Source: Halanaerobacter jeridensis (GTDB lineage Bacteria > Bacillota > Halanaerobiia > Halobacteroidales > Halobacteroidaceae). Taken from it: a stretch of DNA of 64,000 bases. The stretch spans positions 64,001 to 128,000 of the forward strand of contig NZ_JAFBDQ010000005.1 in assembly GCF_016908315.1 (NCBI RefSeq), given 5' to 3'. The position numbers were made by a program, and so were the translations under genes. Below the pieces are notes generated by a model, which was not told the DNA's origin, did no database searches, and worked only from the letters and a program-made list of their open reading frames with translations. This document shows, piece by piece, positions 35,237 through 44,229 of this stretch (the stretch's first letter is position 1; every line of letters starts with the position of its first letter).

Positions 35237-36865
35237 TCATCCTCTACTGCATAATTTTTTAGACCACTGCTCCTCATCTTTATTTCTAATAGCAGTTATA
35301 AGGTGTTCCTTTTTTAAATTTTCACTATGATCTTTCCATAATTCAAATCCTATTTTGATACTAGTTTGCTCTCTAGAATCATCAAAATCCGGCAGGAAAT
35401 CTCCTTTGATTATCTTTTGAAAACAATTTTTCCAATATTCTTCTGTCTCTCTTTCATTCTTCTCTAAACCTAAGCTGGTAACAGGCTTACCATCTATTAA
35501 AATTTTTCCTTCTTTATTCTCTGCTCTATTTTGATTATGTTCTTCAACTTCTATCTGGTCTTGTTCTGGCTCTTGACTCTCATCCTGTTGAGAATGAAAA
35601 CCTGCCTTAACAAAAACTTCATCCGGAATTTTAATCCCATAATCTTGATTATAAACATCAAACTCCTTAATTAATAATGTGTCATACTCTTTAAACTCTC
35701 GGTTCTTATCCTCTTTTGCTATAGGTCTATATTCAACCTTTAAATAAGCAAATCTAGTTTTTTTAAATAAACTTATAAAGCCGCCATTTAAGTCATAAGT
35801 ATATTTTAAATCCAAAATCATATCATCTTCAAGCTCAATAGTTTCTCTATACTTCTGTTGATCTTGACAATGGTCAATATAACTTTCCCACTCTAACTCT
35901 CGTTCTAAGTTCTGTCCAATTTTTTGGCCTTCAATAAATACTTCCGCCTCTGGATTACTAAGTAATTGTTTAGCTTTTGAAAGATGCTCTTTCGGGTGTT
36001 TTATGTATTCATAGCAGTGATGGGTCCCACACCAAAATTCAAGATCTTTATGTTCTCCTTCAGGCGGGTTTTCTTCATCTGCGCTACCGTAAACAATAGT
36101 GTAATTAGGCTTGTACTCTGAATACTCAGTATCTTTTATTCTGTCTATCCCTTTTAACTCATCTGATAAATCTAAAGCAATTAATCTTAATTCTCCTCCC
36201 ACAATAATATCTTCAGGATTATATTTATACTCTAGTGATGATTCCCAATTTGGATTTATAATTACTTCTCCTTTAATATCATCATTATCTCTCAATAGAT
36301 TTTTCCACCGAGAAAAATTAAAGTTTACTTCCATATCTTCAATATTTCCTACTTCATAAAATTCATCTATTAACTTTTGACCTTTACTATCAAATAATGT
36401 CTTTAATATATGCTTATAATAATGAGGAGAGACTTTGAAATTATTACCAAAAACTTCTCCTGGCTGATCATATTCTAGCATCATGCTTATAAATACTTCA
36501 TTCATTTTCATTTCTCTAAAGTCGTGTTTAATACGTTTCATCTTTTCTGTTCTATATTTTAAATCTTCAAAGGATAGATGATAATTAGAACAAAATATTT
36601 TTTTATAGGCTAATACACTTTTAAATACACTTGCTAGATATGCATCTCTTAGTTTATCCCCTATATATCCTTCTTTATCTAAATAAGGCATAAAAATAAA
36701 TTCATTTACTGCTCTTTGATTTAGTTCAACTTGCTCTATATTTTCTGGTAGTCCTTTTGCTACTTTGATGCCTTTTTTGTATCTACTGATATTAGGATAG
36801 ATAATTTCAAAAAATTTATCTGTTTTATTTAAATAAGTTCTTTGCATATTACCCAAAATTTTCAT
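35237..36865 (-). CDS. Unknown protein Z, possibly the detached C-terminal part of the LysM protein
   Basis: 542 aa from ATG 36865, but there is no ribosome site before this ATG. The frame stays open for about 135 nt upstream with coding-like residues (KIENLKTIKEPKKREKELDE), right up to the end of the LysM protein gene. One extra A in the A6 run at 37003-37008 would fuse both into one 1,336-aa frame. The protein is charged and soluble, with a Gln/Glu-rich linker near residue 430 (QQDESQEPEQDQIEVEEHNQ) and a CGTHHCYEYIKH motif near 275. No known domain recognised. Confidence 0.65.
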   Translation of the reverse strand: MKILGNMQRTYLNKTDKFFEIIYPNISRYKKGIKVAKGLPENIEQVELNQRAVNEFIFMPYLDKEGYIGDKLRDAYLASVFKSVLAYKKIFCSNYHLSFEDLKYRTEKMKRIKHDFREMKMNEVFISMMLEYDQPGEVFGNNFKVSPHYYKHILKTLFDSKGQKLIDEFYEVGNIEDMEVNFNFSRWKNLLRDNDDIKGEVIINPNWESSLEYKYNPEDIIVGGELRLIALDLSDELKGIDRIKDTEYSEYKPNYTIVYGSADEENPPEGEHKDLEFWCGTHHCYEYIKHPKEHLSKAKQLLSNPEAEVFIEGQKIGQNLERELEWESYIDHCQDQQKYRETIELEDDMILDLKYTYDLNGGFISLFKKTRFAYLKVEYRPIAKEDKNREFKEYDTLLIKEFDVYNQDYGIKIPDEVFVKAGFHSQQDESQEPEQDQIEVEEHNQNRAENKEGKILIDGKPVTSLGLEKNERETEEYWKNCFQKIIKGDFLPDFDDSREQTSIKIGFELWKDHSENLKKEHLITAIRNKDEEQWSKKLCSRG

Positions 36866-36999
36866 TATAGGTCTTAGTGAAGAAAAATCACTTAACTTTT
36901 TTCTAATATTAAATAGTATATTCTTTTGCCTCTTTAACTTATAAAATTCATCTAACTCCTTCTCTCTTTTTTTAGGTTCTTTTATTGTTTTTAAGTTTT

Positions 37000-39246
37000 C
37001 TATTTTTTGCTTAATTTTTCGCTTAATTCATTTTCTGAAATTATTTCATCTATCTTCCATTCTATAACATCTTTATCTCCCAGATTAAAAGCATACTCGA
37101 CATCATTAGTTAGTTTTATCCACCGATGTACATTACCTAGATGATATATGAAACTTTTGGCTTTATAGATACCTTGATTATTTTTTTCGAATTTAATCCA
37201 TACATCTCCTTCAGTATTCAAAAAGATAGTTTTTCTTCCCACATCTTCTCGCCAATTTAATACCAAATCAGAATTTTCTCTTCTCATTTTCATATAACTA
37301 GCATATATTCCATACTTATCATCAAGTATTTGTACTTCAATTTCTTCTTTAGTTAATGCCTCAATGGCTTTTTTATTTATAACCTGATATTGACCTAAAC
37401 AATTATCTGTAACATAATTTTTTATTCCCTTATGATTTTTCTTAATAAACTCTAGCTCATCTATAAGTAATTCTTTCATTTCTAACATTTCAGTTATATC
37501 AATGGCAAATTCTGACCCTTCAAACACAATAAAAATAACTAAAGCCATTAATCCCGTTTCTAACGCAGTTAACATAGTAGCAAAACTTAAGGTTCCCCCT
37601 GTAGCCCCTCCTACAGTTACTAAACTTTTAATTCCTAAATAAGTTAATCTTTTTCCTGATTTTATAAGTAGCACATTCTTTATTGCTTCACCTATAAGGT
37701 ATATTGCTTTATATACCGCAGTATTCACGCCTGTATTTAAACCTTGACACCCAAATTCAAATACAGAGCTATATTCTAAATCATTTATACTTTCAAAATC
37801 AAAATTCATCTGTTCTGTTAATCTTTTTAAATTATCACAAAACAATCTACCTTGAACATCTTCACTTTCAGCAGGGCAATATACGATTTCTTCACCTATT
37901 TGCAGTTCTGTTGCAGCTCTCTTATTCTCTTTAGCATCTTCGGTAAAAGTATTACCAGCTTCATCTGATAGTTTGCCCCACTCTGCACTATTTCCAGTTA
38001 ATCCATCAGCTATATCCCACAAGGTATCACCTTTTTTTACTTTATAGCTCTTATCTTGACTAGCAAATAAACTGAAAATAAAACTAATTTCTGCTCCACC
38101 TTTCCAACCAGTAAAAGTTATTTTAGCTTTTGGATGCTGTCTTTTTATCTTGTCATAAACAATTTGTAAACACTCAAAATCGGGAGGTAATATTTCTTTA
38201 TCATCAACTTGCTCTCCTTTACAAGTAATTACTATATTATCATCATTTTTTAAAACTAAAACCCTAAATTCCTCTACATCATCATCATACCGCCCTTCAT
38301 CATATAAGTCTATCTTTTCAGTTAGCTTAATTCCATCTTCATTCTGTTCTTTTAAAGCATTATTTATATCATCCATCCTTTTTTCTAATTCTTGACCAAT
38401 TAATTCAATATAATCATCTCCTTCTTTTTCAGCATCTATTCCTGTTAACACTGAACTTAAATTAAAGGGATTAAGAAAAAATAAAACCCCAAAACTTAAG
38501 CTATAATAATCATCATTTGTTCCTAGCTGATAAATTATTCTATTTGCTATTCTATTCAAAAACGTAAGTTGTCCTCCTGCACTTAAACCATTAGTAAAAT
38601 CAAACCAAGGAGCTAGTAACCTAATAGTTGGATTTGCTAGCGAGGCAACAAATTCTATTTTGCCTTTATTTTTAGCAAACTCTTCATAATCTTCTCGCTC
38701 AGGCATATTAGCTAGTTCTACATACTTCTTATACTCTTGTTCATAGTCATAATTTCTATAATCTCGAGAAGTCTTAAAATCCTTTTCAGTTAAACCCAAA
38801 GCACTTAGTTTGAAATCTTCAGGCTTTAAATGTTCTTTCATCACATAAATCCAACGCTTATCTAAATAATCTTCTACTATCTTATATTTGTCTCCACCAT
38901 AGATTACTTCCCAATCTTTTAAGAAGTCACCCTCTTCTCCTTCTTTTGTATGTTCTGAGTATTCCATTGCTATGCCTGCTTGTTTACGCATCTCGATTAG
39001 TCCTTCTTCTCCTTCAGGATAAATTGGCATTTCCCTTTCATCTCCAGTATCTGGGTCAGTCTCTTTCCTTACAAATACTTCTGGTATTAAAAGATCTTTT
39101 AGTTGGATCGATTCAACTTTTTCTCCTTCTTTACCTATTTTCTTTCCATTCAATATTGCTTCTATATCTACAAATTCCCACTCAAGATTTGTTAAATTAC
39201 TAAATGTTAATAACTCTCTATGAGTTATTGTTTCTCCTTCTGGCAT
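37000..39246 (-). CDS. Protein Y2: lipase-like domain lacking its Ser, LysM domain, membrane segments
   Basis: 748 aa, ATG with AAGGAG eight bases upstream. The N-terminal 390 residues look like a DUF2974/class 3 lipase fold: FSNLTNLEWEFVDIEAI, a core strand VLVLKNDDNIVITCKGEQ, and KITFTGWKGGAEISFIFSLF where active lipases have TGHSLGGALA. The nucleophile Ser and its His neighbour are absent. A LysM follows (YKVKKGDTLWDIADGLTGNS, about 398-455), then hydrophobic stretches near 545-580, and a C-terminal part with no match. No signal peptide. Paired with the membrane protein upstream, it resembles an effector-immunity or surface-effector pair, but the role is unproven. Confidence 0.75.
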   Translation of the reverse strand: MPEGETITHRELLTFSNLTNLEWEFVDIEAILNGKKIGKEGEKVESIQLKDLLIPEVFVRKETDPDTGDEREMPIYPEGEEGLIEMRKQAGIAMEYSEHTKEGEEGDFLKDWEVIYGGDKYKIVEDYLDKRWIYVMKEHLKPEDFKLSALGLTEKDFKTSRDYRNYDYEQEYKKYVELANMPEREDYEEFAKNKGKIEFVASLANPTIRLLAPWFDFTNGLSAGGQLTFLNRIANRIIYQLGTNDDYYSLSFGVLFFLNPFNLSSVLTGIDAEKEGDDYIELIGQELEKRMDDINNALKEQNEDGIKLTEKIDLYDEGRYDDDVEEFRVLVLKNDDNIVITCKGEQVDDKEILPPDFECLQIVYDKIKRQHPKAKITFTGWKGGAEISFIFSLFASQDKSYKVKKGDTLWDIADGLTGNSAEWGKLSDEAGNTFTEDAKENKRAATELQIGEEIVYCPAESEDVQGRLFCDNLKRLTEQMNFDFESINDLEYSSVFEFGCQGLNTGVNTAVYKAIYLIGEAIKNVLLIKSGKRLTYLGIKSLVTVGGATGGTLSFATMLTALETGLMALVIFIVFEGSEFAIDITEMLEMKELLIDELEFIKKNHKGIKNYVTDNCLGQYQVINKKAIEALTKEEIEVQILDDKYGIYASYMKMRRENSDLVLNWREDVGRKTIFLNTEGDVWIKFEKNNQGIYKAKSFIYHLGNVHRWIKLTNDVEYAFNLGDKDVIEWKIDEIISENELSEKLSKK
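37003..37008 (-). other. A6 run at the Y2 stop codon (frameshift point)
   Basis: Minus strand AGC-AAA-AAA-TAG. One more A replaces the stop by ATA-GAA-AAC and joins the frame of protein Z. Confidence 0.6.
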
Positions 39247-39258
39247 TTTATCATCTCC

Positions 39259-40331
39259 TTAGTTTATATAAATATATTCTAAATTTCTTCCTATTTTAAT
39301 TTCAGAAGCATCTTTATAATAATAATGATTTAATTTATTATTTTTTTTATATTTTTCATATGATACGTTATATTTAACTTTTAATATTCCAACCGAATAT
39401 ATAAGACCATAGTGTATAGCATTATACTTATCTAAATACTCATAATCCAAATCATTTTTCCTTATACTCCTCATACTAGCCAGTAACTCTTCTTCACTCA
39501 TCTTATTTACCTCTTCTTGTAATTGCTTAGACATTTTTTATCTTAAATCCATTGGCGGCATTCTCACTGTTTCTCCTTCTATCTCTTTTTTTACCTTATC
39601 TGCATATCTTATATCCCATTCAAAATCATTATAACTTGGGGCTAGTACTCTTTCATCTATGAATATTACTCCTAACTCCAAATACTTAAACAATCCTTCA
39701 CCCTTCAAATACTGCACAAATTCAAATATCTGCTGTCGCCTTTCTTCTTTCTCTTTATCATCTTCTATACGGTCAAATACATATACATCCAAATCTAACA
39801 TCATTCTCTTATTTTCCGGGTCTTCTTTGACTTTTTTTAGTCTTTCTTCAAAATTATGTTTTAAATAACGCCTGAAAAATTTACTGTCATCTATTCTTTC
39901 TCTATAATCCACCCCTATTTTCAGCTTGACTCTTTCTCCAAATAACTCTATTACCTTAGGCATTAAATATTCTTCTGCATTCATATTCATCTTTACTATT
40001 CCATAGCCATCTCCTATACCACCCGTATCTTTATACAAAGATGCAGTTGCATGATAATAATCATCAAGCCACCTATTGGTACCTTTAATCGATTTAGGAT
40101 ATATTCTCGCTTGGTAAAACTCTCTATCTCTAATTTTTCTTTGACCGATCCTATCTACTACAAATTTTTCTCCATATTTCTCATAGAGATATTTTTTTAT
40201 CTTCGCTCTTACAGTTTCTTTATCACCCCCCCTATATCCCCTATTACAGTTTGAAAAATCACAGGAGCTATTAATAAAACCACTGCCCAAATTAGAGCTT
40301 TTGTCCATCTGAAGTTTCTCTGATTAGCCAA
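39259..40331 (-). pseudogene. Protein X2: membrane-anchored partner protein, with one frameshift and one in-frame stop
   Basis: Reading begins at TTG 40331 behind GGAGGTGAAGGAACG and gives a membrane anchor (ALIWAVVLLIAPVIFQTVI). A G7 run (40226-40232) then shifts the frame; one more G would connect to DKETVRAKIKKYLYEKYGEKF. The body matches protein X1 closely to VRMPPMDLR, where TAA (39538-39540) stands at the position of a Lys in X1. The remainder (MSKQLQEEVNKMSEEELLAS to 39259) corresponds to the X1 C-terminus. So X2 is the broken copy of X1. The segments could still be made as separate proteins, from ATG 40308 and ATG 39534. Confidence 0.75.
40226..40232 (-). other. G7 run interrupting X2
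   Basis: The minus strand reads GATATAGGGGGGGTGATAAA. Seven G break the frame; eight would give D-I-G-G-G-D-K-E. Confidence 0.6.
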
Positions 40332-40799
40332 CGTTCCTTCACCTCCAAAGCATTATTTTTTCAACATCGATCTGCAATTATATATTTCAAACTATTTCTC
40401 TTTTTCAATCTAATCCCTATATATAAAATTAGCAAAATGAATGGGAAAGTGTTTCGCTACGACTTTAAAATTTATTATTAACGAGTCTTAGTGAACTAGA
40501 ATGAAAATAAAGTTCAAACTGCCTAATCCCCCATTTTGATTAGGCTAACTTTATTTTTATAATAGTGAGTTTAGACGAGTTTTAAGAAATTTTTTAAGTG
40601 AGAAATACTTTGACAGACATTACGAGTATTCAACTGATATCACATGCTTTTATTACCATTATATAACATTAATGCAATTTTATAAATTGATTATTATAAT
40701 TTTCTGAGCAAATTAAAATAAAAACGCCTAGTAAAAGGCATTTAATTTTAATCTATTTCACTTTAAAATTCTAATACAAATATAAAATTTGTAACTCTA
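40332..40799. other. Spacer between the two module copies
   Basis: No gene seen. It contains a word AAAGTGTTTCGCTACGACTT at 40446-40465 that recurs upstream of copy 1 (42945), and a large hairpin at 40507-40560 (AAAATAAAGTT...CCTAATC / GATTAGG...AACTTTATTTT). AT-rich otherwise. Confidence 0.5.
40507..40560. repeat. Long bulged inverted repeat
   Basis: AAAATAAAGTT and GCCTAATC on the left pair with GATTAGGC and AACTTTATTTT on the right, with a bulge between. It could be a terminator or the relic of a small mobile element. Confidence 0.45.
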
Positions 40800-41747
40800 T
40801 TAGAAATTCAAAGTATATTTATTAACTATCTGTTCCTTTAAAGCATCATTTATATCATCCATCCTTTTTTCTAATTCTTTACCAGCAGCTTTAATATAAT
40901 CATTTCCTTCTTTTTCAGCATCTATTCCTGTTAACACTGAACTTAAATTAAAGGGATTAAGAAAAAACAAAAACCCAAAACTTAAGCTATAATAATCATC
41001 ACTTGTTCCCAGCTGATAAATTATCCGATTTGCTATTCTATTCAAAAACGTAAGTTGTCCTCCTGCACTTAAACCATTAGTGAAATCAAACCAAAGAGCT
41101 AGTAACCTAATAGTTGGGTTTGCTAGCGAGGCAACAAATTCTATTTTGCCTTTATTTTTAGCAAACTTTTCATAATCTTCTCGCTCAGGCATATTAGCTA
41201 GTTCTACATACTTCTTATACTCTTGTTCATAGTCATAATTTCTATAATCTCAAGAAGTCTTAAAATCCTTTTCAGTTAAACCCAAAGCACTTAGTTTGAA
41301 ATCTTCAGGCTTTAAATGTTCTTTCATCACAGAAATCCAACGCTTATCTAAATAATCTTCTACTATCTTATATTTGTCTCCACCATAGATTACTTCCCAA
41401 TCTTTTAAGAAATCACCCTCTTCTCCTTCTTTTGTATGTTCTGAGTATTCCATTGCTATGCCTGCTTGTTTACGCATCTCAATTAGTCCTTGTTGTTCTT
41501 CGTAATTCCCATTATTATCTTCTCCATAAATATATCTCTTTATGTTTCCTTCTTCATCCCTGACAGCAAATACTTCTGGCATTAATAGGTCGTTTAGTTG
41601 GGTAGATACATTAGCACCAACTATTCCTTCACCAAGTGCATCTTCATCCCCTTCCTTAATGGCTTTCAAATTAACGAATTCCCACTCTAGATTTGTTAAG
41701 TTAGAAAATGTTAATAATTCTTTATGACTTATTTTTTCTTCACTCAT
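40800..41747 (-). pseudogene. Protein Y1: truncated copy of the LysM protein, with in-frame TGA
   Basis: ATG 41747 follows AAAGGGGG. The first 165 codons match the Y2 N-terminus, then TGA (41247-41249) stands where Y2 has CGA (Arg) in KTSRDYRNYDYEQEY. The frame continues to ALKEQ, where similarity to Y2 ends at about 40830; ten unrelated codons follow to the stop at 40800. The lipase-like core, LysM and C-terminal parts are missing. The section 40830 to about 41490 is nearly identical to Y2, whereas the 5' part is clearly diverged, as after gene conversion. Confidence 0.8.
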
Positions 41748-41759
41748 AATTTACCCCCT

Positions 41760-42848
41760 TTATTCTATATAAACATACTCTAAATTTGGTCCTATTCCAA
41801 CATCTTTAAATTTCTCATACTCTCTAGCTACATCGGGATTTTGTTCCAATGAAGTCGGATATTTCTCTTCAAGTATACCTATTGAATAAATCAAACATTG
41901 ATATTGACTATTCCATTTTCTTAAATCATCATAATTTAACTCATCTTTTCTTATCCCCTCCATATTAGCCAACAGTTCTTCCTCACTCATTCCATCAATT
42001 TCTTTTTCTAACTTTCTTGACATCTCTTTTCGTAAATCCTCTGGTGGTAATTCTACCATTGTATTTTCTTCTTCTATATACTTCCGTACTTTATGAGAAG
42101 AATTTACTTCTCTCTCAAACTCATCATAACTATTAGCAAGCACCCTTTCATCAACAAAAACTATCCTCATTTCTAAATACTCAAACAACCCTTCCTCCTT
42201 CAAATACTGCACAAATTCAAAAATATCTTTTCTTCTTTTCTCTTTCTCATTATCATCTTCTATGCGGTCGAAAATATATACATCAAGGTCTAAAAATAAT
42301 CTGTTCTTTTCTGGATCATTTACCACTCTTTCCTTAGCTTTTTTAAAATCTGATTCCTTATATCCTATAAAAGAATCTGTCCCATCACTACTTGGATCTC
42401 TTTTTCTATATTCTTTTACTATTACATCTTCTCGTCCCCAAATTTCTATTTCACTATCTACTTTTAACCGGACTCTATCTCCAAATATATCTTTTACTTT
42501 AGGTAATAAATATTCTTCACCAGTCTTATTCATCATTACATAACTATAACTATCACCAACACCACCTAACCTGCCAAAAGATTTCTTAGCTACACTTGCA
42601 CTTGCATAATAATAATCATCCCACCATTTATTAGTACCTATAATTGCTTCAGGATATATTCTTGCTTGATAAAAAACATCTCCTCTTCTTCTTCTTTGAC
42701 CAATTCTGTCTACCACAAATTCTTCTCCATACTTTTCATAGAGATAATCTTTTATCTTAGCTCTAACAGCTTCTTTATTATGGCTACCCATAATTCCGAT
42801 AGCAACTCGAAAAATCATGAAAAGGCCAAATATAATTACAACCCACAT
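41760..42848 (-). CDS. Protein X1: membrane-anchored partner protein
   Basis: 362 aa from ATG 42848. One N-terminal membrane helix (VVIIFGLFMIFRVAIGIMG), then a soluble domain beginning KEAVRAKIKDYLYEKYGEEFVVDRIGQR, with VFYQARIYPEAIIG and a long charged helical C-terminus (MSRKLEKEIDGMSEEELLANM). The ATG has no ribosome site. A better one (GGAGGC) precedes ATG 42886, which is joined to this frame if the A6 run at 42872-42877 had one more A. The pattern of a membrane anchor plus a YGEEFVV-type domain is common in genes next to surface toxins, but I cannot name a family. It pairs with Y1 and Y2. Confidence 0.7.
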   Translation of the reverse strand: MWVVIIFGLFMIFRVAIGIMGSHNKEAVRAKIKDYLYEKYGEEFVVDRIGQRRRRGDVFYQARIYPEAIIGTNKWWDDYYYASASVAKKSFGRLGGVGDSYSYVMMNKTGEEYLLPKVKDIFGDRVRLKVDSEIEIWGREDVIVKEYRKRDPSSDGTDSFIGYKESDFKKAKERVVNDPEKNRLFLDLDVYIFDRIEDDNEKEKRRKDIFEFVQYLKEEGLFEYLEMRIVFVDERVLANSYDEFEREVNSSHKVRKYIEEENTMVELPPEDLRKEMSRKLEKEIDGMSEEELLANMEGIRKDELNYDDLRKWNSQYQCLIYSIGILEEKYPTSLEQNPDVAREYEKFKDVGIGPNLEYVYIE

Positions 42849-42871
42849 TATAATTTGATTTAGTATCCCAC

Positions 42872-42877
42872 TTTTTT
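42872..42877 (-). other. A6 run between the likely start and the body of X1
   Basis: Minus strand ATGAGAGACAAAAAAGTGGG. With seven A the frame from ATG 42886 becomes M-R-D-K-K-S-G-I-L-N-Q-I-I-M-W-V-V, entering X1 directly and giving 375 aa. Confidence 0.55.
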
Positions 42878-43066
42878 GTCTCTCATTTTATATTCGCCTC
42901 CAAATAATAATTTATTTAAAACGAAATTTATTAAAATGACTGTAAAAGTGTTTCGCAGCGACTTTAAAATTTCCTAAACAGAAAATAGTTCATAAATCAA
43001 TTTTACCATTATATTCTAATATTTTCAACTATAGTAAAAAAGATAACCTATTTCAAAAAATAAAAA

Positions 43067-43131
43067 GCCAGAAAACTATTGAAATGATTGATAACTTACA
43101 CTACATATCACTTCAATTAGAGTTTTCTGGC
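43067..43131 (-). terminator. Long hairpin terminator after the APH-like gene
   Basis: GCCAGAAAACT and AGTTTTCTGGC at the base, further pairing ATTGAA/TTCAAT inside. The minus side ends in TTTTTATTTTTTG. Confidence 0.75.
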
Positions 43132-43168
43132 AATTAAAATTAATTATTTATCTTTATTTTTATATTTT

Positions 43169-44197
43169 TTAACTGAATTCTGGGAACAGATTACTCAAAA
43201 ATTCTTCAGTTAAGTATTCATCCATTGTTTCAAAAGTATCTTGATTCTTCAGCATTCTATCAGGTTGCTGATATTCAACCCAAGCCATAGCCGACCAAGA
43301 AATACCGCGCATAGCAGAAAATTTATCAAAGATTTCTAGTGCTTCTTTCATCTCTTTTAATGTATTATTAGATAAATTACGTTCTTCGCAGTAAGCAGCT
43401 AAAAAATCCTCTCTCTCTGATTGATCTAATTGATAATCAGTCTTCCATAAAGTAGTTGTCGGCACCATAAAGTGACTTAAATCCTGCAGGGGACTAGTCA
43501 CAAGAGGTTTCTCCCAATCTACTAAATAAGCCTCATCATCTTCTTCATTAATAATAAAGTTACCAGAGTTAACCTCAGTATTTACAAATGAGTACGGTAA
43601 TAAGTCCATAATATCTTGTTCATTACTCCGTAAATCATCTAATTCAGTCACCATTTTATCAATTATTTTCTTAACTTTATATTTTCCTAAGTCAGAATTA
43701 AGATAAGTAGGTACTAATTCCGCACATTCTTTCCAAATCCCCGATAAAGGCTTTGACTCAGTAATTAATTGATGATCATCAGGCACTTCTACATTATGTA
43801 CTTTAGCTAATACACGAGCAGCAGCAAGTAAATCTTCACGATAATGCATACTGCGACCTGGTAAGTAATTCATCACTAACATTCCTAATGGCAATTCTTG
43901 TTCTCGATCATCTAACAATAAAGGTTTAGGAGTTACCCCCGATTTTTCTAAGTATTCTAAAGCATTATATTCATACTTTATTTGGTTATCAAGATTCATT
44001 TGACTACCCGTGTTTAAACGCAGGACTACCTTTTTATTATCAGCTTCAATTAAAAAGTTAAGATTGTACTCTCCTTGGGCCAAAAACGACGCCTCAGGCT
44101 CTCCAGTTAACTGCAGCTGCTGCTTTAATTTCTCCCGCTGCACATAATGTTCAACTTCTTTTAACAACTGATCTTTATCTAATGATGTTTCCGACAT
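43169..44197 (-). CDS. APH-family phosphotransferase-like protein with altered catalytic loop
   Basis: 342 aa, ATG with AGGGGGTATATT upstream. Kinase-like N-lobe (AQGEYNLNFLIEADNKKVVLRL), LVMNYLPGRSM hinge and C-lobe VLAKVHN. The catalytic loop reads FVNTEVNSGNFII where family members usually have HGDLHPGN: the Asp is Glu and both His are Asn. The metal-binding LVDWEKP corresponds to the DFE/DFG position. It may be an atypical kinase or have lost activity. It comes 32 nt after the GT-A gene and ends the YnjBCD operon with a strong terminator. Confidence 0.85.
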   Translation of the reverse strand: MSETSLDKDQLLKEVEHYVQREKLKQQLQLTGEPEASFLAQGEYNLNFLIEADNKKVVLRLNTGSQMNLDNQIKYEYNALEYLEKSGVTPKPLLLDDREQELPLGMLVMNYLPGRSMHYREDLLAAARVLAKVHNVEVPDDHQLITESKPLSGIWKECAELVPTYLNSDLGKYKVKKIIDKMVTELDDLRSNEQDIMDLLPYSFVNTEVNSGNFIINEEDDEAYLVDWEKPLVTSPLQDLSHFMVPTTTLWKTDYQLDQSEREDFLAAYCEERNLSNNTLKEMKEALEIFDKFSAMRGISWSAMAWVEYQQPDRMLKNQDTFETMDEYLTEEFLSNLFPEFS

Positions 44198-44229
44198 AAT
44201 ATACCCCCTTGTAAATAAGTCTAATTATT

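Noticed and set aside
35237-42886. Prophage or integrative element
   Set aside because: No integrase, phage structural gene, terminase, tRNA attachment site or direct-repeat boundary was seen. LysM alone is not enough.
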